DNA from: Onchidella celtica
Taxonomy: Eukaryota > Mollusca > Gastropoda > Systellommatophora > Onchidiidae
NCBI GenBank assembly: GCA_963931925.1
Contig: OZ007580.1
Coordinates: 733,001 to 797,000, forward strand
Reading direction: 5' to 3'
DNA: 64,000 nt
Each line of letters opens with the position of its first letter. The first letter of the stretch is position 1. Of the stretch, positions 53,296 to 64,000 are shown piece by piece. The notes under the pieces were generated by a model, which did no database searches, was not told where the DNA came from, and saw nothing but the letters and a program-made list of their open reading frames with translations. The translations under genes were made by a program, and so were the position numbers.

Positions 53296-54461
53296 TTTTT
53301 AAAGTTAACACTTTTCAGCCATGACTTTACATTATAATTTGCTAGCTAATTTCTGTGATGAAACCACCTTTACTTTGTATAATTCTTAGTTCCAATGTTC
53401 TCATTTCAAGAACCACTTGGTGGTTGGTGGCAACTCCAAAATATCTGATCTAGTGTGGATTAATTTTTCCATCCTCTTTCATATCAATCACATCGACTTG
53501 TCTTTTTCCTGGTTAAAAAGTGAATACCAAAATTGGTCGCAGGTTGTTTTGCTCTTGTTGTTGTTTAGTGGACACAGAAGAGGATCTCATTTCTCTGTGT
53601 CATACCAAGAGTTATCAACCAGCTTGTGTGACGTCCAATTTTATTCATTGTTCTTAGTAGATATCCATGACACAAGTGCCTGATTTTATTTCACAACCCA
53701 ATAAAACTATTCATGTGACTGGGTTGAAATTAATTGCAAATATTTGAATTTTCAATAACGTCACAAATTTCAAACTCATTTTTCTCAATTTGGCAAGTTT
53801 TGGACATAAAATGTTCTGGCTGCCAACCCTCCACATACACATACACATACACACATACACATATATACATACACACATACACATACATATTCAAGTATCT
53901 TCTGAAAAAAAAAATACTCTGCCATAAATCTCTTGATCTCATTTCATTCTTTCCACATTTATTCAGTGTCTTCTTCCTCCTATCAGTCTGATGATTCTAG
54001 ACTTGCATGGTGTGCACAGGAGACAATGCACACTGATATGCTTCCTTCGAAACTTCAGCTTCCTTTCCAAGAATATGCAAGTACGTTGTCTTTCTCAGAT
54101 CCTTCAAATGCCAAAAATTCTTTATTTCCTTGTGTCATGGCCAAAACTAAAGCTTCCCTACAAAATCTGCCCTAAAAGAAAAATAAGACTACAAAAAACT
54201 TCTTCTATACCCTTATCTGGGTAAAAGCATAGTCAAGCCAATCTTGTATAATGTTCAATAACACTTCAGCTGTTGGCTTCACAACATAGACTCAAAATTA
54301 AATATTTTATTATGTCAGAGCCTGAAATAAAAGTTTCTGTGGTAACATGTATTGATTTATACTTGTGGACTTAGAATGGACAGCATAATAATATTATGAA
54401 TCACAAGCTGGACAACAGGGCTAAATGCTCCTAACTCAGGGATATATACCTGATACATGTA
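53296..54461. other. Intergenic sequence with an (ACACAT)n tract
   Basis: An AC/AT hexamer-like microsatellite lies at 53832-53890. No gene was recognised. Confidence 0.5.
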
Positions 54462-55695
54462 TGTAATGGGGTGAACCATTACAGGGCTGAGTTGTAGCTC
54501 GCTGTGGTGAAAGGGAGATAAACCCGTTTATTTTGACTAGCTGGACCACTAGATGTGGTCAAGGGGAAGTAACCACACTGAAACTATAGATAATCTCCCC
54601 TTATTGTTTGATCGCGCACTTGACATGAGTCATGCAGTGTTGAGTAACATTCCCGACTGATGTACTCACTGCGCCAATTTTTAAACCATAGTCTTAGCGT
54701 TGTCTGTATTGTCCAGGATTGGTTAATTTAAGTGATCATGCCTGGTGCCAGAAGTAGAATCTTGTTATGTATCACTACATTATAAGTTTGTTTAGTATTT
54801 ATCTTGTTAGATAATATTTTATCAAGATAGTATATTTACAACATACACGAGCAAGAGGGTAGCTTTTAAAAATGTTTTTATTTGTTATAGTGGTTGTTAG
54901 AATTTGCACTTAGTGAACTCTCAGGGAGTAAATGGGTTGCGCGTTTTTGGGTCACGCTTAGATGATAGCGTGGGTCAGTCAGTTCCACCCAAGTCTTCAA
55001 GACAGGAGGACTTGTCATTCTGTCCAGACTAAGATAAAAGTGAGAAGTTGTAAATATTTCAAGATTTGTGAAGTGCCAGCTCTGATGATGTAGATTAAGT
55101 GTGAATTCATTTGGTTAATTCACGTAAGTTGTACCCATTATTTTAGTTCTGGTATTTAATAACATTTAGATGATGTGAAATAATAATTGGATTATACTTG
55201 CAAGTTTGATGAACTTTGTTCAGCTTGGTTAGGCAATCAGGCTAGCAGCTAACAATCTATGGTAAAGTTTATCTTACTAAGTTTCTATCTTAGTATCTAC
55301 CAGTATCCTGCAGAGGAAGAGTGTGAGTTTCTAAAATGCTATTAAAGCTAGCGCGCATGATTGGTTCATGTAATTAAATGGAAACATTTAACTGTAATTG
55401 ATGGCAGACTGATTTTGTGTGAAGTGCTAACAAATAGTACTACTGGAAGGTGCTACTGCTAGAGGGTCTAGGTCCCGCAAATTGGATTAGAGATAGACAG
55501 ATCTAGATCGTTATTCTTAATCTGCAGTTGGTGCCATTCAGGCTCAACATGTCCTTCTTAGGGACAGAGAGAGAGAGAGAGTAACGGGCAGGAATTTTAA
55601 CCAAGTTATTTCTTTACTTCAACTTGTTCTTTTGTGGGTTTGTAATGTTATTGTTGGATGATGATTATTTCTAGGTGCCTTTAAATCAGCATTGT

Positions 55696-57024
55696 TGTCA
55701 GGATTAGGATTTGAATTGCCGTGCTAGGTCACGCATTGTTTATTACATGGCATCATTGATTTTAGCCAGTGCAAACGTCCTTGAACTATTCCCGTGGACA
55801 GTTTGTTTTTGTAACGCTTTTCTTAGAGATGGAAAGAAAGTGGGTCAGGATAGAACGAATGGATAAATTAACAGTGACGATGCAGTTTTCGACCCCGTGG
55901 TTTGGGTGTACTTTAACAGGGAAAGACGGGGCGAATAAGGAGTGAAGAAATTCGTACATAAAACGTTTAGGGTGTAGAGACTTTGCGAAAGGTTTTGACA
56001 TCCTAGGTCTGACTTTGTCTGTTACTATTAATAGAATCTATTGGCGCTGCGAGCGGAGCTCGAAGTGGATGCACCAATCAAATTTGAGCAGTCACGTGAG
56101 TTGCAGAAGATAAGCGGTGACATGTTTATGCTATCTCACTTCCATGTAGATCTTCCAGCTACGAAGGTCGTCGGCTAGGGGTTCAGCCAGAGAGAACCAA
56201 CAGACTGTTAACGTCATGTCTATGTCCTGGATAGACAATGAAAATAACCCACAGCTATTTTCTCCAGTTCCCTGAATCGTTTCAGGGAACCAATCGTAAG
56301 TTTCATCACCATGATTCGAGATGATGTGAATCTGACCCTAACTTTCCAGTAGAAGTGCGACCAAAGGAATGCAAGACCATAAAGTTTTACTTGCAATTAA
56401 GATCTAGAACGAGTGACTGATATACACATTTGTAAATTGTAATTGATGTGTCTGGATGAGGCTGGGGATTGCCAGCCCATCCTAGAACAGATCTAGATTA
56501 GATCTATCTTAACTACGTCAGTGTGTCTTGACGGTTTGATCCTTTATAAGCAGTTAAATGAGTTAATATTGTCGTCTGAGACATAAGGATATTATTTGTG
56601 AAGTAGTAGGCAGACTATATTTCTGAAGATAAAGAATTACTAAGTAAACTGTGAATGAATCAGAATGATATAGAGCGTCAAATCTCTTAAGACTCTAGAG
56701 GAGATTGATAGTTATGTATTTTAGTATTTTCATTTGATGCTGCTGATGTTGTCTTTTAATATGTAAACGATAGACGAAATTGTTAGGAATTTAAGTAATA
56801 AATTTGTGGCCCTACAAGGTCCTTGATATAACTTACTCGAAATTGTTATTAGTGTATGTGGCATGGTATGGCAGAGTAATTTCTAAACCCTCTCGATATT
56901 TATTAAAAATGCAGTCGAACACGTAAATTGATAATTAACCATCCCCGTAAAACACGAGCACAGTAATCCCCATCTGTAACACCATTCTTTGAACTCGTAA
57001 CACTCGAGGACCCAGCTCGTAACA
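55696..57024 (+). mobile_element. Nested solo LTR F (1.3 kb) with perfect ATTGT duplication
   Basis: Starts TGTCAGGATTAGG and ends CCCAGCTCGTAACA. ATTGT lies at 55691-55695 and 57025-57029. It shares with LTR A the block GCCGTGCTAGGTCACG, then CCTTGA-CT-TTC-CGTG and ACAGTTTGTTTT, and further GCACCAATCAAAT, so it is a diverged member of the same LTR family inserted into the long element. Confidence 0.75.
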
Positions 57025-57114
57025 ATTGTGACTATGATTTATGTGTAGATTTGTCTTGTGTGCCTTTTCGTTACATTTTATTGATACCGTATTCATTATG
57101 GACTTTATGATAAT

Positions 57115-57322
57115 GAGCAGACCAGTTAAGATGGAGAGAGAGAGGTGCGGGGTTTGCAAAGTGCGTGAGTAGGTCAGAACAGTCGCCAGCAGGCGTGATC
57201 AGGTGACTTCTGGTCAAGCGAGCAGACCAGTTGAAGAGAGAGGTGTTGGGTGTGCAAAGCGCGCGTGAGTAGGTCACAGCAGACGCTAGCAGGCGTGATC
57301 ACATGACTTCTGGTCAAGCGGG
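57115..57322 (+). repeat. Tandem duplication of about 105 bp inside the long LTR-like element
   Basis: Two copies start GAGCAGACCAGTT and share GTGAGTAGGTCA, then GCAGGCGTGATCA and TGACTTCTGGTCAAGC. Confidence 0.75.
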
Positions 57323-59164
57323 TCAAATCAAGACCGGGATTGGTCAACTAATAGCTTCCGGAAACGGAAACTTGACTCGAACAACAATAACAACCCTGGC
57401 TGACTGTTTACACTAGCTACAACACTTAAACAGCATTTGGGATCTCGGATATCGGAATTATACTAATTTCTTAATTTATATGTTTATTATAATGCCTATT
57501 TGATTTAGTATATTCTCTAAATAGGTGTTAAGTTGAATTTCTTCAAGTTGTACTGGTTAGGTCGGACTTAGAAACTTTTGAGGGTCGGACCTTGAACTTA
57601 TATTTATTTTGTTGATGAATCATGAGGGGAAAGGCCTATGCTAGGTGTATGGATGCATTGTCTATGCATCAGGTGTCATATTATTATGGCATCCTTGTAT
57701 GTGCTCATTGTCGGTTCTTTTGACACACTGACAGATGTAATTGGACTCTGTTGTAATGAAGAGAACAGATGCATTGACTTAGCTCAATCATAGAGTTTTG
57801 GGTGTGGCTTGCCCAATAGACCTATAATGTCATCATATTATGATATTATCTTGTTGCATTATATAATTATGTTCACTGAATATGTGGGAATGTTTTAGGT
57901 ATATCAGTATTGTTGGAGGTAATACAAGTGGGTTGACTTGACTGTTCAGTCTTGTAGTTGTACCATGTATTTGGGTTTGGCTTTATGCCATGATTATCAT
58001 ATCACTTGTAGTGGGATACTATAACTTGCTATTGTTGGTTGAGACTTAGGTGTTGACTTATCATGTGGTTTGGTCCACCTAGAGATACTCCTATGACTTT
58101 ATGAGTAAGGAGTTTGGTATTATATCCAGAGGATAGGAAAGGGATAAGTTTGGCTCTGAGTTGAGATAGGCCTGTGGCAGTATGGACTAGGGTTTTTGTG
58201 TAATATTAATAATCTATCATGTGGGGAATTGAGCTGGGTTGGCTAATGGGAATTTTAATTTAATTAAGTTTGACTTAATGAGTAGATCCAGTTGGCTATT
58301 GCTATCCTCTGCTAATTATGATGGTAATTGTTAATTAAGGGATACTACATTGTGCGTGGGTGGGCTAAGTAAGTAGACGGGATTGTCTTTTAGGCCACCT
58401 AGCACGGGCAGTTCTGTGGTATGAGTGTGTAGACTCAGCAGACTGTATTTTATTGTAGTTAGTTTAACTCTAGCTCATTCCATAACTATGATAGATTTGA
58501 TGCGTACAGGGTGCGCAGATACACATGTAAGGCTTAATGTTATCTTGTCTGGAATCAAATTAAGTTTTCTTCCTGATCTAGAATAATGGCCGTTGTTAAA
58601 ATAATGAAGAATTATAACGTGTGGGATAGCCCTATGTCAGCCTGTAGAACTAAGCCAAGGGAAGTAAACATGTTACTTGGTAGGCTGGCATCTTATACTC
58701 GAGTTGGCTCCCTGGAGTGCTCACAAAGTAATAAATTACTGTTTCAGTGTTGATAGACATACTAGACCTTCCCCATATTTAGTTTACATTGTGAATATCA
58801 TTATTATTAACTTTTATGTTTTCTTTTGATGCATTCTCTTGTTTTAGCATGATGTAATGATTAACTGATGAGGTATGCTGTTAATTCCTGTTATTTTTTT
58901 TTTGGTTCTTCTTCAGCGCGCCTATCGGTTGGGTTTATTGTCTTGGGTTTATTGTATTGTCTTGTTTATTGTCCTGGTTTATTGTGGTTTATTGTGAATT
59001 GTATCGTGTGTATTATTTGATTTGTTTTTTTCCTTTTCTTTTTAATAAACTTAATTGTCCTCTCAAAACCTGATAGTTTTGTTTGTATGTTTGACTGTGT
59101 GAGATAGATTAGATAGATAACTAGATAGAGAGACCCCCTCGGTCCCATCCTGTTACAACATGTA

Positions 59165-60763
59165 TAAGTGACATTTCAGTTGAAAATTGTCAAATCCCAA
59201 AAGAGAAGCTACAACTACTTGTCAATGATGCAACAACAAGACTGCAGTGAACCAGATCAACATAAATTTCTTTTCTCACAGCTGAGACCAAACAATCAGA
59301 AAACTAACAAAATTGGGCAAACTTCCATCCGCTGCAAATTAATAATAATACATATTATTATAGTAACTAGATCTAGTATATTTGCAATTTCAACTGACAC
59401 TTTTCACCAAAAATTTCATCCATCTCACAAAGATGTAACCAAGGATTTATCATCATGACCTTTTCAGGAGCTTTTTCACTGTTTTAAGGAGCTACGCAGA
59501 CCTCAGATAATATGTAATTTCCACATCCTCTCAATAATTTCAGTAAACAATTTGGACACTTTAATTTTACCAACCCCATATGGGACTATGAAAGCTCACA
59601 AAGGTAGTATTCGTTTAATTTGACTTTAGTGGACCTCAATTCTGTGGTGAAAAAAAAAATGTTGCCATTCTTCAAAAGAAAGACCTTATATTTCACAAGA
59701 CTAACATGAATGATTCTAAAGACTGGTCAATAAATCACAGGAAGCCACTAATGAACCAGATTATGTTCACAAATTCACCCAGAAACACCAGGGGCAGAAA
59801 CATGGGGACACAATTTTACTCAGAAAGAAATGAATAGACTGGCATTCAAACATACACAACCAGCCAGTCCAAACTGATGTAGGGCATTTCCCTACCTTTA
59901 GCTGACTTAAGACTCAAACACGTCTTTAAGATCAGGAGAGGGGCAGGCAGGGTTTGGATGCATTCACCACAAGCAATGCAGATTACCAAAAGAACTCATA
60001 TTGTTCTTGAATCTGATTGGCAGTTGCTGTCACAGAGACCTGGAATGCTATGCTACACATCACTATTACATAAAATACCAGTACAGGGTTTTTGTTTTCT
60101 TAAGTCTCATAAGTGGATCATTAATTACCTCCCTTACCCCCGCCTGTGTTCTTATTAATCACGAATAGGATTGCCAGAGGCGGCTCAGAAAGGAAGTGAA
60201 TCTCCCCTCCCCTCCCCCCCCCCTCCTCCCCTCCCCGGACGAAACCACATATCTCGGCTTTCTCCCCCCCTCACCCTGTGAGAAACCTCAAATTCATTGC
60301 TTGCCTGGACTTTCGGAAGTGTCCACACGGGAGAGGCCTTGCACATGTCGAAAGATATTTTCAGCTTTTTTTGGCTTCTCGGAAAAAAACAACAACCAAA
60401 CCCACTTTTCACTTCCACCGTCTTATTTGATCTGACCAAACTCTTTGGTGCGCAATGCCACATTTCATTAGCTGCAAGACGTTCACGGCCTTTCTGTCAT
60501 AAATATTTGAGATGTGCCTAAACCATTCAAGAGTAGCAACTGACACTCCCTGGTTGCAAGCAATAACATCATGCACGAACTCCTCACAATAGATAAAAAA
60601 TGAACTCAAACAGCAAACAAGGAATACCCTCCGGTGTGGCACTTATGCTGCACGGCCGTCTGAAGTTAAGAATTTAACATCTGTCCATGACATTTTCAAA
60701 TGTACTGGAAGAAAAATAACTAATAAAACTCACGCGCACTCACATTCATGCACCCATGCTCGC
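59165..60763. other. Intergenic sequence / 3' flank of the methyltransferase-like gene
   Basis: C-rich run near 60205-60235; otherwise no feature recognised. The part next to 60764 is the presumed 3' UTR of the - strand gene. Confidence 0.45.
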
Positions 60764-60957
60764 CTAAGCATCAAGTTCATTGAATGACGATGGATTTATC
60801 CTGTAATAGATTTGGATATTCGTTTTGAGCCAGGGAAAACTTGAAACTTCTCTCAGTGGTTCACCAGCTGCCTTGTCTATTTGGAAGCCTCTTCTCTTCA
60901 ACTGGGCGATCACATCTTCCAGGGGCTTGTTGTTGACGTGTGAATACCCGCCTTGAC
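60764..60957 (-). CDS. Methyltransferase-like gene, last coding exon
   Basis: On the - strand an acceptor (TACAG, ending next to 60957) is followed by GQGGYSHVNNKPLEDVIAQL and a C-terminal region with WLKTNIQIYYR. A TAG stop is at 60766-60764. The first codon is split and completed by the last base of the exon at 61875, giving SWAVPGQGG. The GHVN/SHVNNKP motif after SWAxPGQ is typical of a group of invertebrate class I SAM-dependent methyltransferases. Substrate unknown. Confidence 0.72.
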
Positions 60958-61874
60958 CTGTATTTAGAAGTAAAAATGAGTTTGCCATGCCTTAGGGCGG
61001 GTAACGTAACAATTTTGTTGCAGTAAATATTACGTGATATAGCTCTTACATTGTCTGCATCAAAGAATTTTTTTTTTAATGTATCATTAAATGTATGTCA
61101 TCTCTCAGTTCATAGTAGCCTAATACTGGAAGCTGGTGTAAGCAATGGATTTTGTGTCTGACAAAGCAGCTTCATTATCGCCAATTACGAGGAATATTAT
61201 AGAAAGGAGAATTTAAAATCTTATGGTCAATGAGCTCCTTCTTTTGTTTATCTTATTTGTTTTTAACAAGCCCCACCCCCCCCCCGCCCCCTGTGAACAA
61301 GGAGGCACATACAGCCGAGTCCAATGGCCATGACGTTAGAAACAAAACAATGTAACTCTAAATTCATAGATCAAAATCTAGATGCTGAGACAAGTATGAA
61401 GTGGAATGTCAAGACTTGAAGTTAACTTAGGTAACTGTGAAGCGTATTACGATTGTCTTAAAGCCAGGAATTCAATTACTGTAACTCTGCAAGGCTAATT
61501 TCTTCTGTTTGACTCCGGCTTGTCGTTATCGGACAGTGGTTCTCTATGACTCCCGTGTCGTGTGTCTGTATGTAGGAGGGGGTTCTAGGAGAGGGAAAGA
61601 GGGACGGGGGGGGGGGGGGAGGGCATGATCTTTGATTGTGTTGGCGCTGAGGATGCAGCGTTATTGTATCTAATCTTTTTAAATCGTACCCTCAATGTTG
61701 TTAAAGAAGTTATTTCAATTGTGTTGTAAATTCACTGTCTAAGACAATAATGCTGTACACACATAGGGAATGCAGAGAACGGTGAGCAGTTGTTTCCCTA
61801 GAGCTGCCCTAAATATTCATCTTTATTCCTTTACAATCTTCGTCCAAATTCACATGCTATAGATAAAACCCCAC
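60958..61874 (-). other. Intron of the methyltransferase-like gene
   Basis: A 917-bp intron with GT and AG on the - strand. It contains poly-C (about 61270-61290) and poly-G (about 61606-61620) runs. Confidence 0.65.
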
Positions 61875-62099
61875 CTGGCACAGCCCAACTGAGAATGAGA
61901 CCAGTTCTGGCATGTCTGACCAAATTGTCCAGGTAAATATCTTCATACTTGACCGGAATATGTTCTCCCACTTCCAGGCTGACTACCCAGTCAAACACTG
62001 GCAATCCATAGTGAGGCGCTGTCAGGTCCAAGAACTTGACCTGCAACAGTTCCATTGACGAACAAGGGTCAAACTTCATTACAAGATAATGCTTCAAAA
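61875..62099 (-). CDS. Methyltransferase-like gene, internal exon (SLEVGEHIP)
   Basis: The 225-nt exon is bounded on the - strand by a T-rich tract with CAG and a GTGGGG donor. It encodes a strand and helix of a Rossmann-type methyltransferase: VKFLDLTAPHYGLP, then FDWVVSLEVGEHIP, then LDNLVRHARTGLILSWAVPG. In class I methyltransferases the FDWV-S-EVxEHI segment is motif III/IV after the SAM-binding strands. The glycine-rich SAM loop (LDxGCG-like) is missing, so at least one more exon should lie upstream, probably beyond 64000. The protein is therefore partial. Confidence 0.75.
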
Positions 62100-62494
62100 C
62101 TGAAAAAAAAAAAGTAATAACAGAAAGAAAGAAAAGGAAAAGCGCGAGTAAACTAATGCAGAAAAGTGGCAAGGACAGCAAAGAGAGTAGTTAAAATAGA
62201 GTAGCAGGGGATACATTTAAAATTTATTCACCCATAATAATATATAATGTGTTCATATTTGTTTGTTTCTCTGTTTGAGTTTCATTTGTGCCATTGAGAA
62301 ATGTACACAGACAAAAACTGTGGGAAAGACAGGTAGAAAGAGAGGGGAGGAAAAATCAAGAAATGATTGAGAATTTGAAAGGAAAACCAAACAGCCCGTC
62401 AACTCCGACCCAAAGCCTAGGCCTACGTACGTAACACACCCATAGCAACACGCTGTGCAGGGAACAGAAGATGTACATAGAGCTGAAGTGTGGG

Positions 62495-62497
<3 letters not shown>

Positions 62498-62546
<49 letters not shown>
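62498..62546 (+). repeat. (GA)n microsatellite
   Basis: About 24 GA dinucleotides. Confidence 0.95.
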
Positions 62547-62549
<3 letters not shown>

Positions 62550-62674
62550 CAGTGCAATGCCCCTCGTTATAAGCAGTAAAGACAGGCTGCAATGATAAAT
62601 CATAAAAGAATTAGGAAAGAAAAGAAAAAAACAAAAAACCCTAGCTTACATAGAGTGTCCACAGACTTTTCAAG

Positions 62675-62712
62675 GCCAGCTGCGACCCCACGAATTTTCC
62701 GTGGTTTTTGAA
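62675..62712 (+). repeat. Block matching the Penelope-like terminal hairpin
   Basis: GCTGCGACCCCACGAATTTT then CCGTGGTTTTT resembles GCTGCGACCCCACAGTTTTT and CTGTGGTTTTT at 40882-40912, including the hairpin. Confidence 0.5.
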
Positions 62713-62924
62713 ACACAAACAGCTGAGGAAATTTGTATTGTAAGAAGAAAATCTTGTGTGTGTATGGGGGGGGGGGGGCGGTTAATGGGATGCAAGTAAA
62801 GGCTGCTCCAGTCACTGGTCTTCAGTATTCCATTTACAAGTAGTAATCTGGGGACGGGGGGGGGGGGGCCAAAAGCCCTTTACTACCTATAAACCCAGTG
62901 TAGCAGGCAGATTATACCCCCGTC

Positions 62925-63060
62925 AGACTATACACGGGGTTAAAGTGGCCTAGCCTATTTTATACCCCGGGGTATATTCTGTGCTAGGCCAGTTTATACT
63001 CCGCGGGCATACTTTGGGCTAGGCCAGACTATACTGCCCCAGTCCAGATTTTATCCCCTA
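62925..63060 (+). repeat. CTAGGCCAG/TATACCCC repeat, copy 1
   Basis: Contains TATACCCCGGGGTATA (62961-62976, perfect palindrome), GCTAGGCCAGTTTATAC and GGGCTAGGCCAGACTATAC. A second copy lies at 63385-63515 in the same orientation. Confidence 0.75.
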
Positions 63061-63384
63061 TTCTATTCTTTAAACCAATCAAGACCACAGTTTATTATTG
63101 TCTAAATTGTTCTCTACCACTGACATCAGGTATCATATTAAAGCATACATTCTTGACTCTTGTAAATTAACATAGATTTAAGAGGAAATAAACATGCATT
63201 AAAAAGCATTGATATACTAAAGGATTGAAAATCCATTCCAACTGATATGATTAGACTTCAACACTAATTTTGTCTGTATCCACTGGTATTATTATTGTTT
63301 TTTGTTTTTTGTATAATTGGTTGTCCATGAGTAAAAAATGCATCGTATTTTTGTTTTGTTTAGCACCACTAACATACACTGGCC

Positions 63385-63515
63385 TGTTACAGGGGCTAAA
63401 GTGACCTAGCCTATTTTATACCCCGGGTATATTTCTGGGTTAGGCCAGTTTATACCTGGGGTATACTTTGGGCTAGGCCAGACTATACCCCATCAGTCCA
63501 GATTATACTCCCACA
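63385..63515 (+). repeat. CTAGGCCAG/TATACCCC repeat, copy 2
   Basis: Shares TAGCCTATTTTATACCCCGG, TTAGGCCAGTTTATACC and GGGCTAGGCCAGACTATAC with copy 1, about 460 bp upstream. The palindrome has lost one base. Confidence 0.75.
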
Positions 63516-64000
63516 TTCAGATATATATATGCAAAATATTCAAAAGTTCAACATTGTTTTTCATTTTATTTCACTTGCAAAGTGACACACCATTATTGAC
63601 TATAACACATAACTGCAATCTTTCAAATGCCCTGCAAACTAATCCAATGTCTAGATATGTATAACTTTCTACAAATGAGCTAAACAATTCACTTACAAAA
63701 ATATTGTTAACGCACACTGATCCATCGAATTTTTACCGTAACATACTGTAATTCCTTTACACAATGAACTATTGTTGTCTCAATGGATTTACTCTGTCGG
63801 TTTACACAACTATCAAGGCTACTTTATTAAAGCTTTCTATCCAGTTCTACTTGAATAGTTGAAACGCTTTAACACATTTTTTTTATATATAATAGTTGAT
63901 ACACACATTGCTGCTTACAGATTCTAGAATGATGTGTAGGTCATGTTTACATTCCCTCTTATCATTATATTATTCCAAGATGATGACGACGATGATTCTG
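63516..64000. other. Right edge, no feature recognised
   Basis: AT-rich sequence. Upstream exons of the - strand methyltransferase-like gene were sought here and not found. Confidence 0.4.

Larger units (their letters stand above)
54462..59157 (+). mobile_element. LTR-like element, long version (4.7 kb including a nested solo LTR)
   Basis: Starts TGTAATGGGGTGAACC and ends CCCATCCTGTTACA. ACATGTA flanks both sides (54455-54461 and 59158-59164). TGTAATGG and CCATTACA in the first 22 bp make a terminal hairpin. AATAAA occurs near 59044, about 110 bp from the end, as in an LTR. The outer parts match the inverted short copy at 14950-17357. A segment around 54985-57310 is absent there and includes nested LTR F. 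No protein domains. TG...CA ends and the poly(A) signal favour a very long solo LTR, but TSD lengths differ between copies (7 vs 4 bp). Confidence 0.65.

Overview
This is eukaryotic nuclear DNA from an invertebrate. Genes are split by GT-AG introns, and the DNA is packed with minisatellites, microsatellites, MITEs, SINEs, non-LTR elements, LTR elements and a Penelope-like element. The NXPE-type gene, the LINE and Penelope families and a SINE with a GTGCACGTTAAAGAT-type core all fit a mollusc, perhaps a marine gastropod; that placement is inference. No rRNA, tRNA gene, CRISPR array or prokaryote-style operon was seen.

Only two host genes can be supported. The first lies on the + strand and spans about 3.1-22.9 kb. 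It is the 3' part of an NXPE-family gene: eight exons (3087-3233, 7643-7716, 8487-8569, 9939-10156, 11005-11187, 19121-19327, 20097-20195, 22794-22919) join in phase into about 378 residues and a stop. Its 5' exons were not found. The second lies on the - strand: the last two exons (62099-61875, then 60957-60764) of a SAM-dependent methyltransferase-like gene that probably begins beyond the right edge.

The rest is repeat DNA. 0-3 kb: a 51-bp minisatellite, an ACTC microsatellite and a palindromic MITE. 3-23 kb (NXPE introns): a solo LTR at 4.2-5.4 kb, a LINE tail inside a TCTA microsatellite, 16-bp and 20-bp arrays, a hairpin MITE, and a 46-bp minisatellite interrupted by two LTR-like elements. 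23-33.6 kb: a 5'-truncated RTE-like LINE, then a G/A-rich 24-bp minisatellite split by a 5.2-kb LTR element with no recognisable gag or pol. 33.7-41 kb: a 16-bp minisatellite split by a CR1/L2-like LINE, then a probable gypsy-type LTR and leader interrupted by a large inverted-repeat Penelope-like insertion. 43.6-45.3 kb: a 23-bp minisatellite. 45.9-53.3 kb: MITEs, a solo LTR, a hAT-type MITE and a SINE. 54.5-59.2 kb: a long LTR-like element with another solo LTR nested inside it.

Two patterns stand out. Retroelements repeatedly sit inside tandem arrays (the 46-bp, 24-bp, 16-bp, TCTA and AAT arrays). A family of about 1.2-1.3-kb LTRs with TGTC...GACA or TGTC...AACA ends occurs six times (A-F), two of them with perfect 5-bp target-site duplications. 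In the host genes the most interesting signal is a tandem triplication of the last splice acceptor plus the first 41 bp of the terminal coding exon of the NXPE gene. No wholly new system is claimed.
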